Below, piece by piece: positions 9,238-21,810 of a stretch of DNA of 64,000 bases. Under the pieces are notes generated by a model. The model saw nothing but the letters and a program-made list of their open reading frames with translations, had not been told where the DNA came from and ran no database searches. Origin of the DNA: Arachnopeziza araneosa (Eukaryota; Ascomycota; Leotiomycetes; Helotiales; Arachnopezizaceae). Positions within the stretch are counted from its first letter, which is position 1, and every line of letters starts with the position of its first letter. A program made the position numbers and the translations under genes. The stretch is taken from assembly GCA_003988855.1 (NCBI GenBank), contig QYAI01000006.1, positions 1 through 64,000 on the forward strand, written 5' to 3'.

Positions 9238-11385
9238 ATGTCTACCTTTACCGAGTTTAATGAGAAACTTACTTTTCAGCCTCCACCCAAAGAGGACCTT
9301 CTAATTGATATCTCGGATTTTCGAAGCGAGGGCTCAACAACTGATGTGCCATCGTCTCCCTCAGAAATCTACGAGCCTCTGTTATCTCGAGCTATAGATT
9401 CTCTCGAGTCAGCATCTAACTATGCTTTTGACAACATCAAAGAAGATGGTCATTGGTGTGGAGAGCTTCAATCAAATTCAACTGTTACATCTGAACATGT
9501 GTTTTTCAGACAGTCACTGGGACTGGACCTTTCAGTCACAGGGCCTCCAATCAAGAGTTGGCTACTCTCAGATCAAAATCCCGATGGGTCTTGGGGAATT
9601 GCACCAGATTATCCCGGTGACATCTCGACATCGACAGAGGCCTATCTTGCTTTGAAGATTCTGGGAGTACCCATAACGTCCCCAGAGATGCAACGTGCTA
9701 GGAGATGGATACTCCAAGCAGGAGGTGTTGCCACTGTTCGGATATTCTCTAGAATATTTCTAGCTATGTTCGGCCTCTTCCCATGGGACGCAGTCCCGCA
9801 ACTACCTGCGGAATTTATCCTTATGCCGAAACACTCACCTATCAATATCTACAAACTCTCTTCATGGGCTCGAAGCAATGTTGTCCCATTACTCATTATC
9901 AGACATCATGAGCCTTGCTATACATTACCCAATGGGACTTCAAAGGACAATGATTATCTTGACGAGCTATGGGTTGATCCATCCAACAAAATGGTCCCCT
10001 ACAATGTACCGTTAGCAACCACTTGGAAATCCGACCTCTTTGGCTTTACCTTCGGCCTCATAGACAAAACTCTCTACCAACTCGGAGGCCTACGCCGCTC
10101 CCCAATGCGGAAGTATTCTCTCAGTCTGGCACGGGACTGGATTCTAGAGCGTCAGGAAGCCGCTGGTGACTGGGCGGGCATCATTCCTCCAATGCACCAA
10201 GGCATCCAAGCCCTTTGTCTTGCAGGGTACAAAACCACCGATCCCGTCATCGTAGCCGGAATCGAAGCGATTGAGCGTTTCGCCTGGGAAGATCACAAAG
10301 GAAAGCGTATTCAAGCATGCCTCTCTCCAGTCTGGGATACGATATTCATGATTCGAGGTCTAGCTGACGCAGGCTTGAACTGCGGAGTAGATCCCAATGA
10401 TCCTAGGATCCTCCAAGCTGTGAAATGGACCAAAGATCGACAGATTCTCAATCCCAACCCGGGGGATTGGAGGATCTACCAGCCTCATCTTGGGCCGGGA
10501 GGGTTTGCTTTTGAATATCATAACACGTGGTATCCAGATGTGGACGACACTGCAGTTGTCATCCTCGCTCTTCTAGACCAAAGCCCAGCAGCAGTAGAGA
10601 GCGTATGTGTTTATCACGCTGCGAACTGGATGCTTGGTATGCAAAACTCAGACGATGGTTGGGCAGCATTTGACCACAACAACGATAAACTATGGTTGAA
10701 CAAAATCCCTTTCAGCGACATGGGCGCGCTCTGCGATCCTTCCACTGCAGATGTCACAGGCAGAATTATTGAAGCCTTTGGACTAATGCTGAAGTGTGTA
10801 CGACAAGAAAATATAATGCCAGGTGCCTTTCATGAGCGGCTAACTCTGGCCTGTGATCGTGGCATTGCGTTCTTAGTTCGTACGCAAGAGGCAGATGGAT
10901 CTTGGTATGGACGATGGGGCTCAAATTATATCTACGGTACGAGCAATGTTCTTTGTGGCTTGGTGTATTTCCAAGAGGAAAGCAGCACGGTATGCAATAT
11001 GGTGCGAAGAGGAGTCGCCTGGCTTAAGAGTGTTCAAAACTCTGATGGAGGATGGGGAGAGGAGCTGATCACTTACAAGGATCCGTCAAAGCGAGGATCT
11101 GGCCCTTCAACCGCGAGTCAAACGGCTTGGGGACTGATGGCGCTGTTAACATGGTGTGATCCCAGCGATGAGAACATTCAGAAAGCGGTAGATTACTTGA
11201 CGAGCACGCAGGATGAGCGGGTCAATAACGGTGCCTCCTGGCCGGAACGGCTCTATACCGGAACAGGCTTCCCCGGCCATTTCTATCTAAGCTATACGCT
11301 ATATCGACATTATTTCCCCATGATGGCGTTGGGGAGGTATGTGAAGGCTGTGAAGGAGAAGAATGAGAAGGAGTATGATTTCTGA
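9238..11385 (+). CDS. Squalene-hopene cyclase (bacterial type)
   Basis: This is an uninterrupted reading frame of 715 aa, matching the 630-740 aa of the family. The ATG at 9238 (CAACATGTC) is preferred over upstream in-frame codons, which give a low-quality leader. The catalytic DXDDTA motif is present as D434-V-D-D437-T-A within YPDVDDTAVV, distinguishing it from oxidosqualene cyclases (DCTAE). QW-type repeats recur (DGSWGIAP, DGSWYGRWG, NSDGGWGE). It is expected to be a monotopic membrane enzyme that protonates squalene and cyclises it to hopene or hopanol. It diverges from the P450, and the GH3 gene is convergent 440 bp downstream. Fungal SHCs are sporadic and generally regarded as bacterial in origin; the lack of introns fits that. 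A fungal example, AfumA, initiates fumihopaside synthesis (from memory). Confidence 0.95.
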   Translation: MSTFTEFNEKLTFQPPPKEDLLIDISDFRSEGSTTDVPSSPSEIYEPLLSRAIDSLESASNYAFDNIKEDGHWCGELQSNSTVTSEHVFFRQSLGLDLSVTGPPIKSWLLSDQNPDGSWGIAPDYPGDISTSTEAYLALKILGVPITSPEMQRARRWILQAGGVATVRIFSRIFLAMFGLFPWDAVPQLPAEFILMPKHSPINIYKLSSWARSNVVPLLIIRHHEPCYTLPNGTSKDNDYLDELWVDPSNKMVPYNVPLATTWKSDLFGFTFGLIDKTLYQLGGLRRSPMRKYSLSLARDWILERQEAAGDWAGIIPPMHQGIQALCLAGYKTTDPVIVAGIEAIERFAWEDHKGKRIQACLSPVWDTIFMIRGLADAGLNCGVDPNDPRILQAVKWTKDRQILNPNPGDWRIYQPHLGPGGFAFEYHNTWYPDVDDTAVVILALLDQSPAAVESVCVYHAANWMLGMQNSDDGWAAFDHNNDKLWLNKIPFSDMGALCDPSTADVTGRIIEAFGLMLKCVRQENIMPGAFHERLTLACDRGIAFLVRTQEADGSWYGRWGSNYIYGTSNVLCGLVYFQEESSTVCNMVRRGVAWLKSVQNSDGGWGEELITYKDPSKRGSGPSTASQTAWGLMALLTWCDPSDENIQKAVDYLTSTQDERVNNGASWPERLYTGTGFPGHFYLSYTLYRHYFPMMALGRYVKAVKEKNEKEYDF

Positions 11386-11824
11386 AATCGCTTCGCTACA
11401 AGCTTTTATATGTCGGCTGCGGAGTACTTGCGATTAGAGTCCATCTTGACCTTGAAGCGTTGGGTTCGTGCTATATTGAGTCTTTAGCCTGACATTCTTT
11501 TAGTCAGGTAGCAATTTGACACATGCAATGTTCTTTACGTCTTCTCTGCTTCCTATCGTGAACTATATATGTTCAGCTGCGTGACTAGCTCATCTGCTGC
11601 TCTGATTGCCATGTGTGACAACCTACTGTGTCAAAACCGAGAATCGAGAGATTTAACGCACGGTATGAGAGGCTTATGCCGTATCTTTGATCGTTAAAGG
11701 TATCAATCCCGGAAAAGATTTCAATATATTACGGTGCTACTATGATACATACAGCCCACTCCACAGTCCGTGATTTTCTAACCTGAAACTCCAAACTTAT
11801 CCAAGAAGTACTCCTAATGCTGGT
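11386..11824. other. Convergent intergenic region
   Basis: This is the shared 3' space between the cyclase and the GH3 gene. It is expected to hold both polyadenylation regions; no open frame of interest was found. Confidence 0.5.
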
Positions 11825-14767
11825 CTAGTAGTGACCAGTGAGCTTCAGATCTCTCGAGCTTGCCCCAACACTGATAGTAATTGCACCTTCGGTAGGTAGG
11901 ACCCAATTCTGCTTCACAACATCCCAATAACTCAGATCTCGCCGTGTCAGATTGAAATTGACAGTTTGAGTCTCGCCCTCCAGGAGAAATGGCTTCTCAA
12001 ACTGCCTCAGCACTTTGACTGGGAAGTCAACCTGAGCCGCGGTTCCGCTGGTAACCTCATCGAAGCTGACATAGAGCTGAACAACTTCTTTCCCAGCGAC
12101 TGTGCCGTTGTTTGTTATGTCCACGGACACGCTAGCGTAGGTATTCCAGAGGTCTGGGTTTCCACCTTCATCACCACCAGCTTGAGATGGAGTCTGCTTG
12201 ATCTCATAACCTTTAGGGTAAGGATATTGGCCCTCTTTGATATCAGAGAGCTTGGTAATATAAGGATAGACGAGCTTGCTCAACTTCTTGAAGCCACTCG
12301 GAAGGAGAGAGTCTTTAGGATCTGGAATTGTTTCGTCGTACGTGGGAGGGTCGAGACCTGCTGGTCTCGAAGCAGGAAGTTCTGATTTTGGGAGGATCTC
12401 GGTGACTACCAGATTGCTATATTCGAATGTGGTGTATGAGAGACCGAAGCCAAAGGGGAACGTAGGAGCTATCCCAAACTTGTCGAAATGACGGTAGTCG
12501 ATATACAATCCCTCAGAGAACGTTTGTTGAGGAATTGCACCATTGGCGTAATAAAGAACCTTTGCTCCTGGACCGTAATCCTCTAAGGACTTGCCGATAG
12601 TGTATGGAAGCTTACCGCTGGGGTTGACGTTGCCGAGTAATACATCAACGAGAGCATTCCCGCTTTCTTGGCCTGGAAGATTGGCCATGATGACTGCTTT
12701 GATATTTGGATGATGGATCCATTTCTCCATAATAACCGGCCCGACGGCATGAATAACAACAATAACGCTACCTTGGCCGGCACCGCAACCACCTGCAACG
12801 GTTTGAATGAGATCATCACCGCCCTTCTGCAGGAAAAGGTCATTTCGATCACCACGAACACCATCGTCCGACACAAACCCCTCTCCTGAATCAGAATTGG
12901 CAAATACAATGCAGATGTCTTGATTTTTCAATATCGTTGGAATGGTCTTAGCAGGTAGGTCATTGGACGTAATCTCAGTCACTTTAACTCGCTCTGGGTT
13001 GAAAGCGTCGTTTAGTGCTGCTCCGGGAGTCACCAAGTAAGGAAATTCCACTGCTCCGGATCCCCAGCCGGATCCTAGCGTACCTTGGTTGCAACCACGA
13101 TCTTTGCAGGCGTTAGGTCCTTTCCCTGCTCCGGCATCTTCACCGAAGACCCCAATTCGCAAGATAGTGTCACCGGTAGGCCACCCATCCTTACTCAGAG
13201 GTAAGATCCCAGTGTTCTTCAAAAGGACAGTGCCTTCTGCTGCAACGTTGCGAGCTACGATAGAGTGGGATTCGTTTCCAGTTCCTTGAACATTGATAAA
13301 CTGATTCACGACTTTGACATCGTGGTCGTCAGGGCTGCCAAAGTGGATGACACCCATTTCATCATTAGTCCAGGACGAGAAATTTGGCCCCTCGCCATCG
13401 AACTTGGATTTGTCATCCTGACCAAGTTGATACCATGCAGCAACAACTCTTGTTGCCATATCGTTAATTCGCTCTAGAGGCACAGAGCCGTTCAAGACAG
13501 ACTTGGTTAATTCTGGACCCCATAGAGAATTCCCAGCAGCCCAGACAAGACCATCTCCTCTAAAGTCCATAATCAGCATATCTAGATAGTTTCAAGATCA
13601 GGAAATAACTTACGGCATCGACATATCCAAGCCTGCAAGAGCACTTGCAACACCACTTCGCTGAGCCAGCCAGTCAGATTGAACAAACCCAGAGAATCCC
13701 AATTCGTCTTTCAAATAACCGTTCAAGAGCTTGGAGTTACCACAAGAGTAAGAATTGTTGACCATCTGATAACTGCACATGAGACTTGCAACTCCGGCTT
13801 TGACAGCATCCTGGAATGGCCATCCATACATCTCATGGAGAGCTCTGTCATCGATATTTGAGGAGATGGCATTCGGCAACCCCCACTCCCAAGCTTGTCT
13901 GAAGTGTTCTTGCTCGTTTCCTACGAAATGCTTGATCGTAGCCATAACACCTTCTTCCTGGATACCCTTAATCGTCTGGGCGGCCGCAATGCCTTGCAAG
14001 ACAGGATCGGTGCCAAAACCCTCCCAGTTGCGTCCTCCAGCTGGCATCCTTCCAATTGGGCCGACACACGGTCCTAGCAGGATATTGATACCCTTTAACC
14101 TAGCCTCCTTTCCATGTGCCTTTCCTCTCTGGTACATCAAGTCCTTGTTCCAGGTTGCTCCGACAGTAATTCCAGCGGGAAAAGCGGTTGCATTATCAGC
14201 AAACCTCAGTCCGAGGGGCCCATCTTGCAACGCCAGACCAGGAAATCCCACATGAATAGCAGGGGCAGTATTTCCAACGGCCAACCCCATCGACCATCCA
14301 GTCCCGGTGGTGATGTTGACCTTCTCCGTCAATGTCATCTGTTTCACAAGCGCCTCCGCCTTGGTATAGCTCTCTTGCCATGTCTTCGTAGTTCCTCCTA
14401 GTGGTGTAGGATACCACGGAGGACTCAAGCCATCGACAGGCTTCTTCTTGTACAGCCAAACCCCCCCGCCTGCCAGAATCGCCCATACTGCTATCAGCAC
14501 AACACAAAAGACCAGACAGCATCTGGATCTTTTATGACAGCCTCGCCGGAGGCTTGCGAATCGCTTCGTGGGCTCATATGCAGCGACTGCGGGCTGAGAC
14601 CGCTCTTGGAGATTATCTCGCTGGAGGTATTCGGTGGCATCGATGTCGGATTCGCTGTCTGATCGGTACGCTTCTTCCAGAGACCTTCGCAGCGGCACGC
14701 TACCGCCCTTGTTGAAAGAACTGAGGAGGCCCTCGCGGCTGCGGTGCCCTTCCCCTTTGCGATCCAT
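11825..14767 (-). CDS. Membrane-anchored GH3 beta-glucosidase
   Basis: Exons are 14767-13614 and 13559-11825, with a 54-nt intron (GTAAGT...TTTAG), giving 962 aa. The splice restores the conserved 'GLDMSMPGDG' junction. The protein is type II: a charged cytosolic tail (1-80), one membrane helix (about 83-106), then the GH3 TIM-barrel domain with KHFVGNEQE and the nucleophile D365 in GFVQSDW. The GH3 C-terminal sandwich domain follows, and a fibronectin-III-like domain at the end has 'EVVQLYVSF' and 'RRDLSYWD'. An insertion rich in Pro/Asp (about 770-840) precedes the Fn3 part. Length and layout match Aspergillus BglE-like enzymes. It would hydrolyse beta-glucosides at the cell surface or in the secretory path. 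Its position beside a glycosylated-triterpenoid gene set may be coincidence or may mean it trims the product. Confidence 0.93.
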
Positions 14768-17078
14768 AGTGATCCTTGGTACGTATCTGCAGCTCAGGGG
14801 AATGGTGACTTGAGTTGGCAGATGGCATACGAAAGGACTGTGGGCCTCCCACAGAGGGGAATTCAAATCAAATATTGAAAGCCTCGACAGGCAGTCGCGT
14901 GAGCTGCGTAACTTTCTTGGTCGTGTTGAGTCGTGTCTATCTGCAGCTGTGTGACAAGCTTCATGCCGGGAAAGTATCATGATTCCCCGGCCAATCAAAA
15001 ACTGGGTTTCAAGCTCCTCGACTCTACTTTCATCCCAAGTCAGGAATCACCTGCCATGGGCTTGTGTTCTCCATGTAAGACTATCTATTTGTTTAACTAG
15101 AGTATTACGAGTTATTCTTTTACGCTGTTGTGCTCTTCAAGTGTTTAGTTCTTGGAAACTTGTGGTTGGTTCTACTAGAATGTTACCCTCTGCCTACTCA
15201 AGAGACACCAAGTCAAGCTACTTTCAATGATCGGGCTATCACTTTAATGACTTTCTTGCTGGGAGAATCTAGAGCAAACTTGATGAACAGGAAGTACGAG
15301 TTTGTTTCCATTCGGTGCTTGTGAAAGCCTTCCTATAAACCCAACTAAGCGGATAGAGCACGCTTCCCTCTCTCGCCTCACCCCAGCTTTATGTTTACCC
15401 TTCTTCTTCATAACCTTTTTATAGATACGAGAAGCAAGAGACGCTTTTCTCGTTCCTCGGCCGTTTGGTATTGAGCATTGGAGATGGAGCTACTTCTCAA
15501 TCCCTGGCTTGAAACTCCAAGAGCTGGATCGACTTTGAAGGCGATTATCAACTTGGAGAATCAATGCTAACCTTCCAACTGTGGTCAAACCTCCGGCAAA
15601 CCTTCCAACAGCAGTGACTCACAAGTGCTAAACTTTTTATCGCAGAGACTAACAATTCCTCCACCATGTGATCCTAGATTCGGAGTTCTCTCTTTCTGCA
15701 TTCTGGATCCCCCTTCTTCTTCTCGCTCTTCTCTCGAGGATGGGGAACAATGGACGCTATTCCGTTTTAAAGATACCGCAGGGGTGTATTGGTGCTAAGC
15801 GTCCGAAGTGGTGAATCCTGATCCTTGAACCGACACTGTAGAAGTGAGGAATAAGTCTCTCAACCGTCACTCAACTACTCCCAATCTATGCTCAAATCTT
15901 CCTGCTGTCCCAGGCCTGGCGTAAGTGCAGGTGCATCTAGAATAGACAGCTAACAGCCTGGCTACCTTGAAAGGCTGCACACCTACACTAGGATATTAGA
16001 ATTCGGTTCTCTCAAAACGGATATGAAAGTAGACATACATCAGCTCCAGACTCAGCTCCATCAACTCGTTTGGAGCAACTGCTGCCATTATCGCTCTGCC
16101 CATCCCACACCACTCTCTCAAACGTTACACACACACACAGGCCCGTCCCGCCCGTCTTAAACCTCTCAATTACCTTTCCTACTCGACTGATCTGAACGTC
16201 AGAAGCCAAGAACGAAACCTCGTCTACAACCCCTCAGACCACGCCAGCGTATTCATTCCATGAAGTGAATCCAAGATCCCGACTCGAGCAAACGACCGCC
16301 CAACCAAGTAAAAGCTCAGAAGAGTGATTGGTCCAGGAATAAACGCATGCTGAGGATGTGTGGTACTTCAACCAAGAGAGATGCTGCTCAGGTGAGCGGC
16401 TACGTCCGGGGTAGGTTGACCAATAGCTCCGAGCACGAGAGGTCTCCCGGTTGGACGTCGTTGTTAATGCATTCTAAACTCATCTCTACTGACGTCGACC
16501 ATCGTCCAGGTCGTCGAGTGCTGTTGAGCCCCTGAACCATCGTCGCTTCAAATTCCTTACTCAAGAAACGCTCCGAGGCAGGCTTCACGTTCCTCTACCG
16601 TCTCATATAACGAACTACTCTCAAGAGGGACCGTTACAGATATATACTCAACTGTGAGTCGCTGTCCGAACCCCGTTGCGAGTGAATGTAAAACAATTGG
16701 TAGTTGTGCGAATTTGTAAGGTAGCTACACTTGTACGTCCTAACCAAATATGGGGAGCATCGAGAAGAATGATCGATATATAAAGTAGCAGTGGATTCAT
16801 TTCAAGCAACTTCAACATTCGATTACCCCCGAGTCCCTATGTACATCGCACTACTCGTACTAAACCGTAAAGAATGGTATTTCATTGCACGCTTGCAAAC
16901 GCTGAATGACTGACTGAGTCGACCGATGATAAACGTCTGATATAGCCCCAACCAATGAGATCCAACCCGATCCCTGTTTGTTTCCTCGCAGTCCTCTCCA
17001 ACTCCGTATAAGAATATATATGTCCTATTAACAATCTTCTTCCATTATTACCACCGAATGCGAGTATTATCCTCATAT
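14768..17078. other. Intergenic, no supported gene
   Basis: This is the upstream region of the GH3 gene and the downstream region of the fasciclin gene. It contains a short (AC)n tract near 16127-16140. No coding sequence, tRNA or repeat family was recognised. Confidence 0.5.
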
Positions 17079-18473
17079 TTAGATCATCAAAACTGCACCA
17101 CCAATCGCTGCTACTAGACCCACAGCACCTGCACCCATGAATCCAGTCTCTCTTGCCATTGGAGCTCCGGCTCCCTTGCTGCTGCTCGTCGTGACGCTAG
17201 TCGACGTCACCTTGACAGTTGCTGATGTTGTCTTGCTACTTGAATGAGTGGTAACTGGGCAAGCGGAGGTGCAAGGAATATTTGAAGTGAAAGGCATCTC
17301 TGTGACGACGCTTGCGCTGGCGAAGACGGGAGCTTGCGAAGCAATCGCAGGGTTAGGCTGTGCGCCTGGACCTTGAGGATTCAAGACGTTGTCAATGATG
17401 TGTAGAACACCATTAGCAAGGAGAATGTCGGATTGAAGCAATTGGGCGGAGTTGATATAGACATTGTTACCGGAGTGGAGGACGTTGATATTCTCGCCTT
17501 GCTTGGTAGCAAACTTGGTACCATTGGTGAGAGCAGTGGAGAAGACAATTTGTTCAAGAAGATGGTAGTCGAGAACTGAGGCGAGCTGGTCGGTTGTCAT
17601 GTTGACAATCGCAGGGCCAAGATCGTAGAAGCCCTGGTTTGCAGGAGCAAAGATGGTGACATTTTGGGTGTTGGAGAACTCGTCGACTTTGTTAGCCGCG
17701 TAGAGGGAGCCTTCGAATGAAGTGAGGTTGAATGCGTCAGTGGTATCAGTGACGTTGGTTGGTGGAATGAGGAGGGAATCAATGATTTGGACCACGCCGC
17801 CGGTGAAAGAAAGATCCTAAAGGAGCATTAGCACGTCGTCTAGCGGTATCAATTAGTTGAGGTGCTCACAGCTTGAATCAGTGTGCTTCTCGATCCTTTC
17901 CCACTGACGAATACCACCACGTTTCCAGCCTGCTCGATGTTCTCTACTCTCTGGCCTCCGGTGACATTGGTCCAGTTCGACGCAGTGAGTAGAGTTGGGA
18001 GAAATACTGGGTTACCTGGGGTCAATTGTGCTGCTAGTTTTGTGCCCTGGAGAATATGGTATTCCAGGACGTTAACAATGGTATCTTGCACACCATCCTT
18101 GAACGCGGTATTGAGTGATGAGTACGGGATCTTGTTGAAGGCCTCGTTGTTGGGGGCAAGAATCTGAAAGGGGAGAATGAGAAGGTTTCTTCTGTAACGG
18201 TTGAGTGAAGACCTACAGTGACACCACTATAAGACGGCAATTGTAGAAGGATATCTGGGTATTTCTGGTAAAATCGGGTCAGCCAGAGGGTTCTTCCTTT
18301 CCCAGCTCCACCAATTGCTCTGAACATACTTGAATGAGTGTGTAGAATGTGGTCAAGTTTGCTTGGCTTTTGAGCAGAGTTCCCAAGTCTGTCGTCGTCG
18401 ACTGTGCACTTGTTCCTACGGCGAACAATCCCAAGGCAGTGGCCATGAGGCCTCTCAGAGTTGGTGAACGCAT
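17079..18473 (-). CDS. GPI-anchored fasciclin (FAS1) domain protein
   Basis: Four exons (18473-18330, 18264-18217, 18163-17870, 17816-17079) with canonical GT...AG introns give 407 aa. The signal peptide covers about residues 1-23 (...GTSA/QS). The first FAS1 domain is rebuilt across three junctions (...SYSGVT/ILAPNNEAFNKIP..., ending in LEYHIL). The second FAS1 domain has NVTIFAPANQGF and LDYHLLE and ends in ANGVLHIIDNVL. A Ser/Thr-rich linker and a C-terminal hydrophobic tail (GAGAVGLVAAIGGAVLMI) indicate GPI attachment. The second exon is only 48 nt. Expected location is the outer plasma membrane or cell wall with an adhesion-type role. Several N-glycosylation sequons are visible. It has no functional link to neighbours. 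Confidence 0.92.
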
Positions 18474-21400
18474 GTCTAGAGAAGAGGGTCCTTTTCAGGA
18501 AAAATATACGAATTAAGAAAGTTTCTTTAACGATAGATGAAGAAGAGCAAAAAGATAGCGACCGGAAACCCAGAATGCACCCAAAACGCGACTTGGTGAT
18601 GTTCGACAAAGAATATTTTTGGAGTTGAGAGAGGGCTGCGTGCTCCCAGAGCTGCTAGCTCCGAAAAGGTGCGGCAGCGCCATCCCAGCCAGTCTCGGGA
18701 CGATGTTGCTGGGGGGAGGGAAGGAGCATCCAGGGGGGTCCAGTCCAGTCCAGGGCCGGACCAGAAGCCCCTAAGAAAAAGTGAATGGCGCGAGGCCAAA
18801 GGGGTCCAGGGGTTCAGGTGGTGGTGGCCTTGCTGCCCTCCAAGGAAAAAAATAATTTAGTTGCTGCGGGTGATTGGGCTGCTGCCAACACCACCGACAG
18901 ATACGAGCAACCGGTTTACGCCTTGCGTATCGCCATGTATTATTGGTCTTGGCTGTCGATGACCGAGGTCGTGATGCTGAAAATAATCCTCAAACACGCT
19001 GGATGCTGCATCTTCTCAGCGACTCCGCCACTTCCCAGTATCCTCTGTCACGGAGCAGTCCAACTTCGCGATATCGTCATCACTCCAGCGTGGATGCCAC
19101 GAGTCAGAGTGTACTGTAGTACTCAAATACGACGGTGACTTAAAATTACGCCCGAGACTATTGCCAAAGCCGGTGGAGATTCGCGGCGACGGTACAGTAT
19201 GGTGCTATCAGTGCAGTTCTCTCTACGATGACACTAATTTCCAGGAATTGACACGGCGATTCTACTTTTGCTGGCCCAATGTTCCAGCCTGAAGAACCAA
19301 AAGCTCTGGTAGTTGGAACTTTACTTCCAAGAATACTCGCCATGTTCAGCGGTCTGGAGTCCCGAGTCCTGGCAGAGCATGCCTTCTGTTGTACAGGGCA
19401 TTCTACACGTTCTGTCCGACAGTACACAATGATCCGCCATTCCGAGGCCTATCAGACACAAGACCAGCATCTCAAAAGATCAGAATGTGTATCTTCCTCC
19501 ATCTCAACACGGCTTCTCGCCTTAACATTCGCTGGTGACATTCTCACCAGATCTAAGTTGGTGGGACCGAGGAAACGCCATACTTCATCGATCCAATCTG
19601 TCGTGGGCGCTGGATGCACAACACCGGCTGCATAAGGGCGTTCTTATGCAGGTTTTTGTGCAGCCAAATGGCGCGTCTACCTTGAACCAAGAGAGAAATA
19701 ACATGCAGCTAAAATGGCTGTTCTCTCTTGCCCTTCTCGCCGCTTTTTGGCCATTGTCTCTCACCACAAGACGTTAAACGATGTGATGGTAAGCACAGAT
19801 GGAAACATGAGGCTATTCCGGGACTTGTATTTTCTTGTTTTCTTGTGTTTTCCGTTTCCATCGACGAGCCTCCCCGCCACATCCTTGCAGTAATGACAAG
19901 CGCAGCTCAACACTGAGCCTCGAGCCTAAACTTGTTGTAGCAGATAACGTCTTTTCTACATTTCATCAACTGTGGATAAAACTGCGCTGAACTTGGCAGT
20001 AAGCAGCAAGGACCGGATCCAACGGTTTGTGGCCTCCAGGTTCGGTAGAACGGATCCTAGCCCAATAGGCACGTGAAAAGGGGCATGGTAAACAACCCTT
20101 CAACGACATATCTGGATGCAAGCCTCGTTTCACAACAGTTTATATCTTCAAACTCGACCTTTATTACCTGTTCGGTCAGCTCGCATTTGGGTCTGCACGT
20201 TCAATCCTAAAACAGCCTCTGGATCAAGGTTATCTTTCCCCCGACCCGCTCTGCAGATTTCTCTTTCCAAAATCGGCGCTGGCTTGGGGAAAAGCAAAGA
20301 GAGGCCTTCTCTTTTCGGCCACTTACCCGCCTTTGAAACGCCGTCCCGGGTCTTCCTCTAGGTCAGTTGGCGAGTGTCGCTGGCAGGTTACCGCGCGCAT
20401 TTCAACCAACTCGAGAGCGTCTCTGGTGTTTAATCTGCTGGAATTGGTTTCGACCTACGCAGACCGACGTGGAGGCCGACAGGAATCTCGACCTCGACTA
20501 TAGAAGCATTCAAGACCATGTTCAGCTGGTCACCATGGTCACGCAAGTATCATCTGGTACCGCATCTGCCACGAAGCGGCCCCGACGTCCTTAGATGCAG
20601 CCTCAAGTCCTCATCACGGACGCGCCACACTCTCTGCGCGCCTCCTCTTATCTCGTTTACCGCCTGATGGACTCTCAGACATTGACCTGCACAAGTGTAC
20701 TGTACCAACAATCGCTGAGTGACAGAGTAAGCTGTATCATGTGCTAGCAGTCACCAGAACTTGACCAAGAGCGAGCCAACTCTAGCCCAACGATCAGATA
20801 TAGATTTCCAAGGACAGTAGCCCCCACGCACAGTATCTTCTCGTCCTTCCACCAACCCAACCAGTCGGGCGTCGGCAGCTTCAGCCAAGTCAGTGGACCT
20901 TATGTCTTCTACAGTACCTCGCAAGACTCAGTAGTTGCACGGGACACGAAGACATGACCCCCAATGTCACGCTCTGATGCTCATGGACTCAATCTCATCT
21001 CCCCCGCCAAGCCACGGGCTCAATCTGGCTGAGACTTCGATACATTGTTTACGCCTCTTTCTTCTTTCATTAATTGGCTGGTGGAGACGGAATCGAAAAG
21101 AGAAGACCTCCGTGTCAGAGGCTGAAAGATGGAGAGCTGGAAATTTCCAATAATCGTATCCAGTGGTACCCGTCATCATCTTGTCCAACCCGACTTCTCG
21201 AGCCAGAGTTTCGGTCCTCGGGCCTGCAAAGCTGCGGCTGAGTGATGACAAAGCATGCTCAATTAGATTGTGCACCCAGCACCGGCGATCATTGTTAAGT
21301 ACGGACGTCCCGATTCCCGGAATGTGGATTAAGGAGAACGATAAAGCATTGTCTCCAATATGCTGTACTTCGTATCCCTCCTTTGCCTCCTAATCGATAG

Positions 21401-21763
21401 CTGCATATGCCAGTAAGAATCAAACCATTTTTCAAACCACCTCATTTCGAGCCTCGGCATCGGCGATCTCAAAAGTAAACAAAACTCCTTGCTCACAAAG
21501 GGCACCAGAAAGAGCCAGGAATCTCTGCATGCTGGAATGATCAAAATGCAATTGATCCTCCTCAATAACCTAACCTGACTTGCATTGCATCTGCATCTCC
21601 ATCCCTTCTCCACCCCATCTCCGTAGTCCCCAACCAGCAAACCCACACGCAATGAAAATCCTCCACCAGAGCAGCAACAGCCAAGAGAAGCAGTCCCCAT
21701 CCCAACCTCCTCCTCCCAGCAGCGGTCGCATAATCGCGTGAAGATCATCCCTCTCTCCTCTCT

Positions 21764-21810
21764 CATCCATCCATCCATCCATCCATCCATCAATCCATCC
21801 CCATCCATCC
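21764..21810. repeat. (ATCC)n microsatellite
   Basis: Tandem ATCC/CATC units with one interruption (CAATCC) and a C-rich end, in non-coding sequence. Confidence 0.9.
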
